Source: a virus
Length of the DNA: 64,000 nt
IMG/VR virus record: IMGVR_UViG_3300022745_000017
Span: 1-64,000 of that record
Reading direction: 5' to 3' (one strand)
Below are positions 44,309 through 52,135 of the stretch, piece after piece. Position numbers and translations under genes: made by a program. Position 1 is the first letter of the stretch. Each line of letters begins with the position of its first letter. Below the pieces are notes generated by a model. That model was not told where the DNA came from. It searched no databases and worked only from the letters and a program-made list of their open reading frames with translations.

Positions 44309-45784
44309 ATGCCCGTATACCAGCGCCTCGTTTATTTGGACAAAGTGTTTGAGTCTCTAAAGACACAAGCTGTTGTGGTCAATGATGTCTCGATCACAAC
44401 AGAGAGCGAAAAAGGCATCTTTTCGAAGTTGTTGTTTCAGCGATTTGGCTCTGAGCTGGTGTCTTGTGTGCCTAAGTGTGAGTGCGGCGCAACCAAAGAC
44501 GCTCACCGGTTAGGCGAGATCTGCAACATCTGTGGGTATGCTGTCAAAGATCCGATGGATCAGAGACTCGAAGCTCTGGTCTGGTTGAGAGCGCCTAAGC
44601 AGGTGCTAGCGCTGATCAACCCGATCGTGCTGCTGCAATTGCGGCAAAAGTTTACCAAGTCAGGATTTAGCATCATTGACTGGTTGCTCAATACGGATTA
44701 TAGGCCAGGGATCAATTTACCCCCTGACGTAGTCGTGTTGATGGATAAAGGCGTCAAGCGGGGCTACAATAACTTCATTCAAAACTTTGATGTCATTATT
44801 GACCAACTGTTTTCCCTGAAGTTAACCCGCAACAAATCCCTAATGGATGACGATCTCTATAAGGAGATCCATCTGTTTAAAGACCGGATATTTTCTCAAC
44901 ACATTCCGCTGCCTAATCGGTCGCTGATGGTGGTTGAGGACAACTCAACTGGTAGTTGGGTTGATCCGGTCATCTTGGGTGCCTTAGATGCAGTGAACAT
45001 GTTGACGGGGATTGACACCCCACTGAAGTTCCGCAATGAGCGTCAGCGACAGAACACGACAGCTAAGGCACTACTGACACTGTGTGATTTTTACACGGGT
45101 CTGAATCAAACAGTTTTTGCTAAGAAGGGTGGCTTGTACCGCAAGCACATCTACGGCGGCAGAAACATGTACTCTGCGCGTGCAGTGATCAGCTCAATCA
45201 CTGACCCACATGAGTACGACGAGCTGCACATCAGCTGGGGCGTCGGGGTGACGATGCTGCGCATCCATCTGCTCAACAAGCTGATGCGCGCGCCTTACAA
45301 GCTCAGTCCCCGTGAGGCCAACTTAAAGATTCGCTCTGCGACATACACGTATGACGCGGATCTCGATAAGTTGTTCCAAGAGATCATTGCAGAGTCTGAA
45401 GAAGGTGGGCTGGTCTGTATCTTTCAGCGCAACCCAAGCCTTGAGAAGAACTCTGCACAGCGTCTAAGAATTACACGCGTCAAGACTGATCCGCGAGACC
45501 CGACGATCTCGCTATCGATCTTGGTCGTGCGTGGCTTTAATGCCGACTTTGACGGCGATGCCATGAACTTGATCTTGGCGCTAGACAATGCAACTGCACT
45601 GTCATGGATGGCTCTGGCTCCTCACACCAGCATGATCAACATCAACCACTCGCGTCGCTTGAGCCAAGCTGCCGCAATGCCAAAACCTGTCGTGACGACC
45701 ACAAACGTCTGGCTGACCTGGCCTGATCAGCAACCTAATGCCGAGCAACTAGAGTTTATGGAATCAATCCGCATGAAGGACTAA
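44309..45784 (+). CDS. Non-virion RNA polymerase, beta' N-terminal subunit
   Basis: This 491-aa protein has two hallmarks of the beta' N-terminus. A zinc-binding domain has Cys57-x-Cys59 and Cys72-x2-Cys75 (CECGATKDAHRLGEICNICG region). The exact catalytic signature NADFDGD is at residues 411-417, with aspartates 413, 415 and 417. GGRNMYSARAVIS at about residue 290 matches the conserved beta' block GRSVI. It differs from the virion version at 10785, which has GADFDGD and no zinc domain. The C-terminal part of beta' is the separate gene at 57518. With the chimallin-like gene upstream it mirrors phiKZ gp54-gp55. It should transcribe middle and late genes in the phage nucleus. No Shine-Dalgarno sequence is visible. 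Confidence 0.85.
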   Translation: MPVYQRLVYLDKVFESLKTQAVVVNDVSITTESEKGIFSKLLFQRFGSELVSCVPKCECGATKDAHRLGEICNICGYAVKDPMDQRLEALVWLRAPKQVLALINPIVLLQLRQKFTKSGFSIIDWLLNTDYRPGINLPPDVVVLMDKGVKRGYNNFIQNFDVIIDQLFSLKLTRNKSLMDDDLYKEIHLFKDRIFSQHIPLPNRSLMVVEDNSTGSWVDPVILGALDAVNMLTGIDTPLKFRNERQRQNTTAKALLTLCDFYTGLNQTVFAKKGGLYRKHIYGGRNMYSARAVISSITDPHEYDELHISWGVGVTMLRIHLLNKLMRAPYKLSPREANLKIRSATYTYDADLDKLFQEIIAESEEGGLVCIFQRNPSLEKNSAQRLRITRVKTDPRDPTISLSILVVRGFNADFDGDAMNLILALDNATALSWMALAPHTSMININHSRRLSQAAAMPKPVVTTTNVWLTWPDQQPNAEQLEFMESIRMKD

Positions 45785-45785
45785 T

Positions 45786-46397
45786 ATGGAGCTGATGACA
45801 GCATCTGACCACGTATGGAACGCTGCTACGCGCAGTGCACCATCGCCCAGGCTCACTGAGCACGTTCGCTCACAGTGGGACAGGGTAACTGAGTACGCCT
45901 CTAAGACGCAACGACTGGTCTTAGAAACCGCCAGGAGAGCCTATGAGGATTTCAACTCCTCACAGACTTTGAGCATTGTTCGCTCGGCGCTAGGAAAGAT
46001 CAACAAGCGTGTCACCGTTGAGCGAATCATGGAGCTGACGACGCTCGACCAGATCCGGCACGCACCAGTCATCATGCAACGCTATTTGGTGGCTAACCCA
46101 ACCGTTCGCAAGATGTACAACCAGCAGTCTATCGACGGCTGGGCGGGTAGTTACATGGATTGCGATCCTGGCACAATTGGTGATGATCACTACGATTATC
46201 GCCGCGCTACGGATTGTATGTTCATCGAAAAGGACGGGCGCATGCAGCTCACCCGCTACTTTGATGATCTGCGAGACGGTGATGCACACTTGTCCTTCCA
46301 AGATAAGTGTGCTGTCTTGATGACTTGGTCTGCAACTGATGCGTTGCTGGCTGCGCAACAAGATGACCCGACAAGTCCAGTAGGCGAAATGCTCTGA
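45786..46397 (+). CDS. Conserved unknown protein cotranscribed with RNA polymerase (203 aa)
   Basis: The ATG lies 1 nt after the polymerase gene stop, so translation is surely coupled. The protein (MELMTASDHVWNAATRSAPS) contains NPTVRKMYNQQSIDGWAGSY, a Cys-Asp-Pro-Gly turn and HYDYRRATD near residues 105-140. I recall this NPxxRxxYxxQ...PGxxGxxHYDYRR pattern from other large phages, without known function. The coupling suggests a factor acting with the polymerase, or simply shared timing. Confidence 0.6.
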   Translation: MELMTASDHVWNAATRSAPSPRLTEHVRSQWDRVTEYASKTQRLVLETARRAYEDFNSSQTLSIVRSALGKINKRVTVERIMELTTLDQIRHAPVIMQRYLVANPTVRKMYNQQSIDGWAGSYMDCDPGTIGDDHYDYRRATDCMFIEKDGRMQLTRYFDDLRDGDAHLSFQDKCAVLMTWSATDALLAAQQDDPTSPVGEML

Positions 46398-46407
46398 TCT
46401 TGTGTAG

Positions 46408-46437
46408 CTGAGTGATGGGGCTAGCCCCATCACTCAG
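46408..46437 (+). terminator. Perfect palindrome terminator
   Basis: A 30-nt perfect palindrome (outer CTGAGTGATGGGG arm, centre CTAG) begins 11 nt after the 203-aa gene. CTGCTTTATTTTTT follows. Confidence 0.8.
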
Positions 46438-46475
46438 TCCTACTGCTTTATTTTTTCGATATCTAGGAGTTTAAA

Positions 46476-46871
46476 ATGACCATACCTGTACCTACGCTCA
46501 GCACCGATGGTTGGGTTTACGATACCGCTAAGCGACTAGACCATTTGCTCGCCAATGCCTGGATGTGTGAGTCTACACAGAGCGACGATTACCAAGGCAA
46601 GATCACCAGCGTGCCCGACATCTTTGCGCAGATTGGCTCACGCTTAGACACAGCACCAGCTTTGCTAGAAGAAGCATTGACCCGCTACCTGACATGCTAT
46701 TTCGATAGTGTCACAGTGTCAGCTTCTTTGACAGATGCTACGGACGGAGGTAGTCTTACGACAATCAACTTGGTCATTGGGGTGTATGAGAAAAATGACA
46801 CTTCGACATTTGAGTATCTCTTTAGCAGTGAGGGCTCCAAGTTCGTCAATTACTTGCGGATTAGTCAGTGA
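46476..46871 (+). CDS. Small unknown protein (131 aa)
   Basis: The protein begins MTIPVPTLSTDGWVYDTAKR, with TAGGAG before the ATG. The N-terminal half is helical; the C-terminal half looks like three beta strands (LTTINLVIGVYEKNDTSTFEYLF). No motif is recognised. It may be cotranscribed with the following gene (54-nt gap). Confidence 0.6.
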   Translation: MTIPVPTLSTDGWVYDTAKRLDHLLANAWMCESTQSDDYQGKITSVPDIFAQIGSRLDTAPALLEEALTRYLTCYFDSVTVSASLTDATDGGSLTTINLVIGVYEKNDTSTFEYLFSSEGSKFVNYLRISQ

Positions 46872-46925
46872 ATTTAATTAGACAACCCCATCAAATTTTG
46901 TGCATTTAACCCACCTAGCCAAATC

Positions 46926-47513
46926 ATGAGCACCCCACCCAACTTCATTCAAGCCAATCAGATCCAACAACTGCGTCGCAATAGCGACAATATTCGGGAC
47001 TTCCTGGGCGATATTCCTGTGCCCAAGGGACGTATCTCTGAGCTTGCATTCGTTGAATATTTCTTGCCTTTGTTCACCGGCAAGATACCACCCCAGGAGC
47101 ACGATGAACGCTTAGGGCGCTGGTATCGCATCAGTGGTGGGCCCTACAAGGCAGTCGATATCGTAAAGCCTGATGGGAGTGTTTTAGAGTTCCCGATGTT
47201 TTTCGATCTCAGCACCATCTCAGTGCGCCGGGTTGAGCGGCGAGATTCCTTCAGCTTGGAGTCTTTGTCCCATCAAGCGAGTTTGGCTGTCGGTAAACCC
47301 CCTGCGCAAGCGGCTCAAGCTGTTACTGACCTAGTGGATGCAACCCTCGCAGCCATCGGTACGACAGAACAAATAGAGGTGCCAGAGAACGTCAAGAAGA
47401 TCCATGCGATCTTGAAGAGCTACGACCCGAGCTTTACGCCCAACACAGGTACTGTAAGCACGCAAGTAGCTCCACCTCCCGTACAGGCTTCTTTTACCGA
47501 TGATGAATACTGA
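46926..47513 (+). CDS. Unknown protein (195 aa)
   Basis: The protein begins MSTPPNFIQANQIQQLRRNS, without a clear Shine-Dalgarno sequence. A compact N-terminal domain (residues 1-105) is followed by a helical segment and a Pro/Thr-rich tail ending SFTDDEY. Its last codons overlap the start of the SbcD-like gene by 14 nt, so the two are coupled. No family is recognised. Confidence 0.6.
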   Translation: MSTPPNFIQANQIQQLRRNSDNIRDFLGDIPVPKGRISELAFVEYFLPLFTGKIPPQEHDERLGRWYRISGGPYKAVDIVKPDGSVLEFPMFFDLSTISVRRVERRDSFSLESLSHQASLAVGKPPAQAAQAVTDLVDATLAAIGTTEQIEVPENVKKIHAILKSYDPSFTPNTGTVSTQVAPPPVQASFTDDEY

Positions 47514-48666
47514 GCTCACACCAGTAGCCCAGGCAGCGCGTATTGTGGTGGTGAGTGACTTACACTTAGGTCACCGCAATACGCCTACGCGTCACATCGT
47601 TGAAAACCTCAACCGGCATGTGACGTGCCCTAAGGTGTTTTCCAAACTCGACATCTTCTTTGTCGCAGGTGACTTGTTTGATGATTTGCTCTTACTCACA
47701 CAAGACGAGATCGCTGAGATACAGGCTTGGTTGTTTAGGACATTGGCGCTGTGCTTAAAGTACCGTGTTAAGTTTCGCCTACTCAAGGGCACACCTAGCC
47801 ATGACCGAGATCAATCTGATTGGGTAGACTCAATCGCCAAGTTGTGCAATGAGCACTTTAACTGCAAGATCGATTTTAAGTATTTCAACGACATCTCTCT
47901 AGAGTACTTTCCTGAGTTTGATCTGAAGGTGCTCTATGTCCCCGATGAGATTAGGCCAACGGGCGTAGAGACTCTCAGAGATGCAAAGCAGTTAGCGCTA
48001 TCAGAGGGTTGGGATGGTGTTGATTTGGCAATCATGCATGGGTTCTTCAAGTCTCAGCTACCGGCTTGTGCGGTGAGTCCTCAAGCCCTCGATGAAAACG
48101 ATTGGCAAGACTTTGTCAAAGGGCAGCTCTTTATTGGGCATGTGCATACACACACCGTGTGTGGACGTATCTTTGCACAAGGATCTTTCGATAGACTCTC
48201 TCACGGTCAGGAAGAAGACAAAGGGTTTGCATTGGCTAACTTGGGGCCAGGTAGTGCGATCAACAGTGTAGAGTTTGTGACAAATCCACAAGCTCAGACT
48301 TATAAGACATTGACCTGTAATCACTCAGAGGTTGACCGAGCCATTACTTACATCGATAAGATGTTAGCTAATGAGACAGGTAGGATCTTTGTGAAGATCA
48401 AAGCACAGGAAGATAAGCCGATCTTACTGGCTAAGCGTCTGCTCAAGCAGCGCTACCCTCTTGTGCACTGGGACTTTGAGAAGATTAAGTCCGGTGAAAA
48501 GCAAACGAGAGAGCACGCCAGCAAGTCTAGACTAACCCAGTCACTTATCATTAACCGCAGCACAGTTCGTGCACAGCTCCTTGATCGTTTAAAAGTCAAT
48601 GGAGTCAGCAAAGAAGTCATTCACCATTGTTCTGTCCTCATCGATGAAACACTAGGACGCATATGA
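47500..48666 (+). CDS. SbcD/Mre11-like nuclease (calcineurin-type phosphoesterase)
   Basis: This 388-aa protein shows the metallophosphoesterase motifs in order. They are SDLHLGH (residues 19-25), GDLFD (57-61), KGTPSHDRDQ (near 101, in place of GNHD), MHGFF (near 182) and GHVHTH (near 211). These supply the two-metal site of SbcD/Mre11 nucleases, which trim DNA ends and hairpins. The C-terminal 100 residues form an extra region without recognised motif. No SbcC/Rad50-type ATPase is seen beside it. Either of two tandem ATGs (47500, 47503) may be the start. The stop overlaps the next start by 4 nt. A role in processing replication or recombination intermediates is likely. Confidence 0.8.
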   Translation: MMNTELTPVAQAARIVVVSDLHLGHRNTPTRHIVENLNRHVTCPKVFSKLDIFFVAGDLFDDLLLLTQDEIAEIQAWLFRTLALCLKYRVKFRLLKGTPSHDRDQSDWVDSIAKLCNEHFNCKIDFKYFNDISLEYFPEFDLKVLYVPDEIRPTGVETLRDAKQLALSEGWDGVDLAIMHGFFKSQLPACAVSPQALDENDWQDFVKGQLFIGHVHTHTVCGRIFAQGSFDRLSHGQEEDKGFALANLGPGSAINSVEFVTNPQAQTYKTLTCNHSEVDRAITYIDKMLANETGRIFVKIKAQEDKPILLAKRLLKQRYPLVHWDFEKIKSGEKQTREHASKSRLTQSLIINRSTVRAQLLDRLKVNGVSKEVIHHCSVLIDETLGRI

Positions 48667-49523
48667 GTCTATCTATCTTAGCTTCTAGAGCCACTTCGGC
48701 TTTTCCCATCTCGATTGGTACGAGCTTAGCACTGGAGTCTTGCTATAAAGGCACACAACCACCGTTTGATCCTAACCGAGTCATCCCGCAAGTCATCGAT
48801 GTCTCCAAGTACGGCTCTGTCTGGATCAACCTACTGACAGTTGTGAGAAACATCTACAGTAGTGTGCCTTCGGCTGATGCGAAAGCTTTGCACGTCAGAG
48901 ACATCGTTGATGTGATGGCAAATGAGTGTGACTTGATCAAAGAGATCTTCACCAAGAATACGCCAGGCATCAAAGTCGTTTTCTATCAATGCGATTACGA
49001 CGGGATCAAAAGCAACTATCCTCGGGCCATCCCAAAAGAGAGTCAGACCACCAACCAAGTGATGTTTGACAAACTGTGCGTATCGGTACTAAAGACATAT
49101 CTGAGGACAATCGCCGAAGACGATGTCAAGACTTTCGCTTTGTTTCTCAGTCCCGATCTGTTTGAGAAGGCAATCATCATCACTCATATGACGCACGATC
49201 TGCTCAGTCATGAAAAGTTCCACACACTAGACCTACTGGAGTCTCACACCGGGGCGCTTAAGTCCAAAGCGCGCTGGTATACGAAGTTTGCAAAGTCTGT
49301 TGTCAGCGACGGGATTGAGCGTATTGCGTTTAACCGAGTGACTTGGCAATTCTTCGGGGATGGACAGCTAGTGAGTCCTTATCCTAACAAGGCTAGAAAG
49401 ATGCTTCTAGACTTTGCCAAAGAAAAAGATTGGACAGCTCTAACCACTCTGGAGCGCATGCGCTACACACTGTCTGATTTCCCCGACCGCTTCCTAGGAG
49501 AGACGCTCAAACTCATGTTTTAA
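48663..49523 (+). CDS. Unknown protein coupled to the SbcD-like nuclease (286 aa)
   Basis: The protein starts in a 4-nt ATGA overlap with the nuclease gene (MSLSILASRATSAFPISIGT). It is mainly helical with some beta strands (GIKVVFYQCDYDGI), and ends LGETLKLMF. No P-loop is present, so it is not a Rad50/SbcC homologue. The tight overlap suggests that its product works with the nuclease or in the same process. Confidence 0.6.
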   Translation: MSLSILASRATSAFPISIGTSLALESCYKGTQPPFDPNRVIPQVIDVSKYGSVWINLLTVVRNIYSSVPSADAKALHVRDIVDVMANECDLIKEIFTKNTPGIKVVFYQCDYDGIKSNYPRAIPKESQTTNQVMFDKLCVSVLKTYLRTIAEDDVKTFALFLSPDLFEKAIIITHMTHDLLSHEKFHTLDLLESHTGALKSKARWYTKFAKSVVSDGIERIAFNRVTWQFFGDGQLVSPYPNKARKMLLDFAKEKDWTALTTLERMRYTLSDFPDRFLGETLKLMF

Positions 49524-49597
49524 ACTCAACACACGCTACATCTATTGAGTCAGAGGTGATGCCACTTACCTTTGACTTTTATTTTTAGGAAAACATC

Positions 49598-50290
49598 ATG
49601 GCATATGAGAAAACCAGCAGCATTTTGAATGGCCGCCCGCAAACTTTCAGCTCCAAATCAGCCGATGGTCATTGGGCTACCATTCGCTTCCTCGTCAATC
49701 GCAACATGGTGCAGCTCGAAGCAGCCACCAACAACCCTGCTGATCGCAACAAGCAGCGCAACTTCGGCAAGATCACTTGCAACATCAGCTTCGTCGACTT
49801 CATGTTTATCTTGGATCAGTTCGACAAGATGATCAAGTCGGAAAAAGAAGCTTCAGTGGCCATGCAGCTGAGCGACACGGTCTGGAAAGATGGTCAGCGC
49901 ACCAAAGATCCTGAACCCGTGTGCCGCCTGACGATTGGCAAGAACGAAAAGCTCATCGTCTACATCGAAGTCGAAGACCTGACCAATGTCGGCCTGGGCA
50001 CGCTGCGGTACTACCCTGGCACACCCGATCGCCGCACGTTTGCCGTACTGTCTCCCACAGGGGAAGTGGTGCCGCCAGCCAAGGTGATCAACGCCTACGC
50101 TCGCTCTTGGTACACAGCTTGGTCGACTCTGGTTCCTGCGGTGATGGTCCAAGAGTGGCAACCTCCTTCGCCTCCGGGCTCCAATGGCGGTGGCGGTGGC
50201 GGTGGTGGAAACTCAGGTGGGGCTCCCAAGCGTGCGCCGGCCAATGTATCCGATGGTGACCTCGGACTCGATGACGACATTCCGTTCTAA
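49598..50290 (+). CDS. Single-stranded nucleic-acid-binding protein with SSB-type tail
   Basis: This 230-aa protein ends in DDDIPF, identical to the C-terminal tip of bacterial SSB. The tip is preceded by an acidic segment and a Gly/Asn linker (residues of about 190-215), the usual SSB layout. In bacteria this tip recruits replication and repair proteins. The N-terminal domain (residues 1-180) is beta-rich but is not recognisable as a standard OB fold by eye. It may instead be the Whirly-like fold I recall for the chimallivirus nucleic-acid-binding protein ChmC, which lies a similar number of genes after chimallin. Codon use is strongly G/C-biased, implying abundance. The ATG follows TTTTTAGGAAAACATC. 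A hairpin follows the gene. Confidence 0.7.
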   Translation: MAYEKTSSILNGRPQTFSSKSADGHWATIRFLVNRNMVQLEAATNNPADRNKQRNFGKITCNISFVDFMFILDQFDKMIKSEKEASVAMQLSDTVWKDGQRTKDPEPVCRLTIGKNEKLIVYIEVEDLTNVGLGTLRYYPGTPDRRTFAVLSPTGEVVPPAKVINAYARSWYTAWSTLVPAVMVQEWQPPSPPGSNGGGGGGGGNSGGAPKRAPANVSDGDLGLDDDIPF

Positions 50291-50312
50291 AGCGGCATTG
50301 ACGTAAAACGCC

Positions 50313-50332
50313 ACAGCGGCTACGGCCGCTGT
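50313..50332 (+). terminator. Short hairpin terminator
   Basis: ACAGCGGC / GCCGCTGT 8-bp arms with a 4-nt loop are followed by TTGTTATTT. The site begins 22 nt after the SSB-like gene. Confidence 0.65.
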
Positions 50333-50430
50333 TTGTTATTTACACAACAGTACAATATAGTGTCTAACTAACTCTCTACCAAAATGACAAAATTCAACCC
50401 ATCCAAATACGTGTATACGGATAAATCGTT

Positions 50431-50468
50431 ACAAACACATTGAACCATAACAGGTTCAATGTGTTTGT
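50431..50468 (+). repeat. Perfect hairpin in the spacer before the gp68-like gene
   Basis: Perfect 16-bp arms (ACAAACACATTGAACC and its complement) with a 6-nt loop lie 100 nt after the previous hairpin and 68 nt before the next start. No gene ends here. It could be a second terminator, the end of a small RNA transcribed from 50333 on, or a leader structure. Confidence 0.5.
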
Positions 50469-50499
50469 AAGAGTGTATTTTACTCAAAGCAAAAACACT

Positions 50500-50510
50500 C
50501 ACATATCATC
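50500..50510 (+). promoter_or_regulatory. Candidate phage promoter motif (CACATATCATC)
   Basis: CACATATCATC lies 27-37 nt upstream of the 532-aa gene, closer than other copies. It follows the hairpin at 50431. Confidence 0.45.
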
Positions 50511-50536
50511 CCTTTGACAGACAACTGAGAGAACAA

Positions 50537-52135
50537 ATGCAAATCAATCTACCGAAAGATCCTATTGCCAGCAAAGGCATGACCGCGCACCTGATGCATA
50601 AGGGGTTGGTATTGGAGTGGGATGTTTCCCAGTTTCCATTCCGTGCATTCAAGGCTGATGTGCTCTCCAGACATATCAACGCCTATTGGGCGAGCTTACC
50701 CAGCGCAAGGCAAGATCAGATCTTTGAGGTTTACAGAACCATTCGCAAGATCTTCGACCGAGCCAGCGACGTTTTTAGTGTCCAAGAGTTCAGTGTCAAT
50801 GCGCTGATTTGTGAACTCAAGGACCCCTGCTGTCAGTTGATCAACTTGCACCCATTTGACGACATCTGGAAATGGGCAAGTGTGCGCCAAGACATTGTCG
50901 TGCCTGCGAGCATGAAAAATAGCTTCAATCCTGATAGTGATTGGATGCAGACAGCTGCCAAGACTTATACTGCGATGGACTACACGCAGTTGACAGCGAT
51001 GGTCGTTATGCTTCGGTCACTGATTCCGGTGTGGGGTGAGTTTTTGTTTCGAACCAACAGCGAGATCAGCAACTCCTGGAAAAGCTACTACGCTTTGCAG
51101 TTGGTGGACTCAGCCGAGATCATGACGTGTATTCCGATGGAGAAGTTGACGCAATACGTTTTGCACAACATGCCCAAGGACAAGACCAATGCGGCTGCAA
51201 CACTGGAAGGCGCTAGCACTGAGGAGTATCCGACGATGCTGCTAGCGACACTGCTCATCGGTAAAGTCGCCGTAGGTGACATTAGCAAGGTCGTCGATGA
51301 GACTAACCTCGTGACCATCATCTTCAATGCGCTGGGTACAAAAAGCGGTGTGAACAATGGTGCGTTGTTTCGTAACAACGACATTCGCATGAAGGACTTC
51401 CCAGAAGACGGCGACGGTGCGCTGGCTGTTTCACGTATTGAGTCGATGCGTGCTCAGATGGAGATCCCTTCGAGTGCCATTGTCACGGCCAATTATTACG
51501 CAAGCAAGCCATTCGATGTCCTGGAAAAGATTGACAAGAGTTGTCCACCCCAACTACTTGAGACGTTTAGCCAGAACAATCTACGGCTTATCGGGGCATC
51601 ACACCGCATCAAAGATGTGCAAGTCTTGTTGACGAGCTATGTCGTGCACAAAGCCATGTCAGCGAGGTATTTGCCCTACATTGACAAGAGCAATGTCATC
51701 AATTGCATCAGTGTAGCTCAAGCCGTTTTGTGGCATTGGGGATTCAAACAACTGGCTGGCTTGCTTAGCGCTAGTGTCCCTAATGATGCAGGCATGATGG
51801 CTGCCACCGGGACGTGCTTTAACATCCCTAGCGAGCTGATGGCCAAGCTCCAAGACATCTATCCTTACGGGCAACCTGCGCCTACCCGTAAGAAATACGA
51901 AGCAAACGAAGATGCTTCCCAACGTGCCACAAGGAGAGTCCCACCCGTCTCAAGAGACATCGCTCACATCACCGAGCAGCTCACTCAATACGAGTGGCTG
52001 ATCAACCTCCCCAAAAACATGCTGGAAGAAGTCACAGGTCGCGCTGAACAGCGCAGACTACCTTGCCCCAGCGATATCCGCGTACAGCTAGCCCAACTAG
52101 CTATTCGCATCCACTCAGCCTCTATGGAGAAATAA
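50537..52135 (+). CDS. Candidate non-virion RNA polymerase fifth subunit (phiKZ gp68-like)
   Basis: This 532-aa protein begins MQINLPKDPIASKGMTAHLM. No motif of known polymerases is visible, which is itself the known property of phiKZ gp68, the subunit required for promoter recognition. Its size is in the right range. Three genes then lead to the beta-C gene, matching gp68-gp69-gp70-gp71/73 as I recall the phiKZ order. It is helical, with a charged tail before residue 460 (TRKKYEANEDASQRATRRV). The stop abuts the next start with no gap. GAGAG precedes the ATG. The call is by synteny only. Confidence 0.5.
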   Translation: MQINLPKDPIASKGMTAHLMHKGLVLEWDVSQFPFRAFKADVLSRHINAYWASLPSARQDQIFEVYRTIRKIFDRASDVFSVQEFSVNALICELKDPCCQLINLHPFDDIWKWASVRQDIVVPASMKNSFNPDSDWMQTAAKTYTAMDYTQLTAMVVMLRSLIPVWGEFLFRTNSEISNSWKSYYALQLVDSAEIMTCIPMEKLTQYVLHNMPKDKTNAAATLEGASTEEYPTMLLATLLIGKVAVGDISKVVDETNLVTIIFNALGTKSGVNNGALFRNNDIRMKDFPEDGDGALAVSRIESMRAQMEIPSSAIVTANYYASKPFDVLEKIDKSCPPQLLETFSQNNLRLIGASHRIKDVQVLLTSYVVHKAMSARYLPYIDKSNVINCISVAQAVLWHWGFKQLAGLLSASVPNDAGMMAATGTCFNIPSELMAKLQDIYPYGQPAPTRKKYEANEDASQRATRRVPPVSRDIAHITEQLTQYEWLINLPKNMLEEVTGRAEQRRLPCPSDIRVQLAQLAIRIHSASMEK

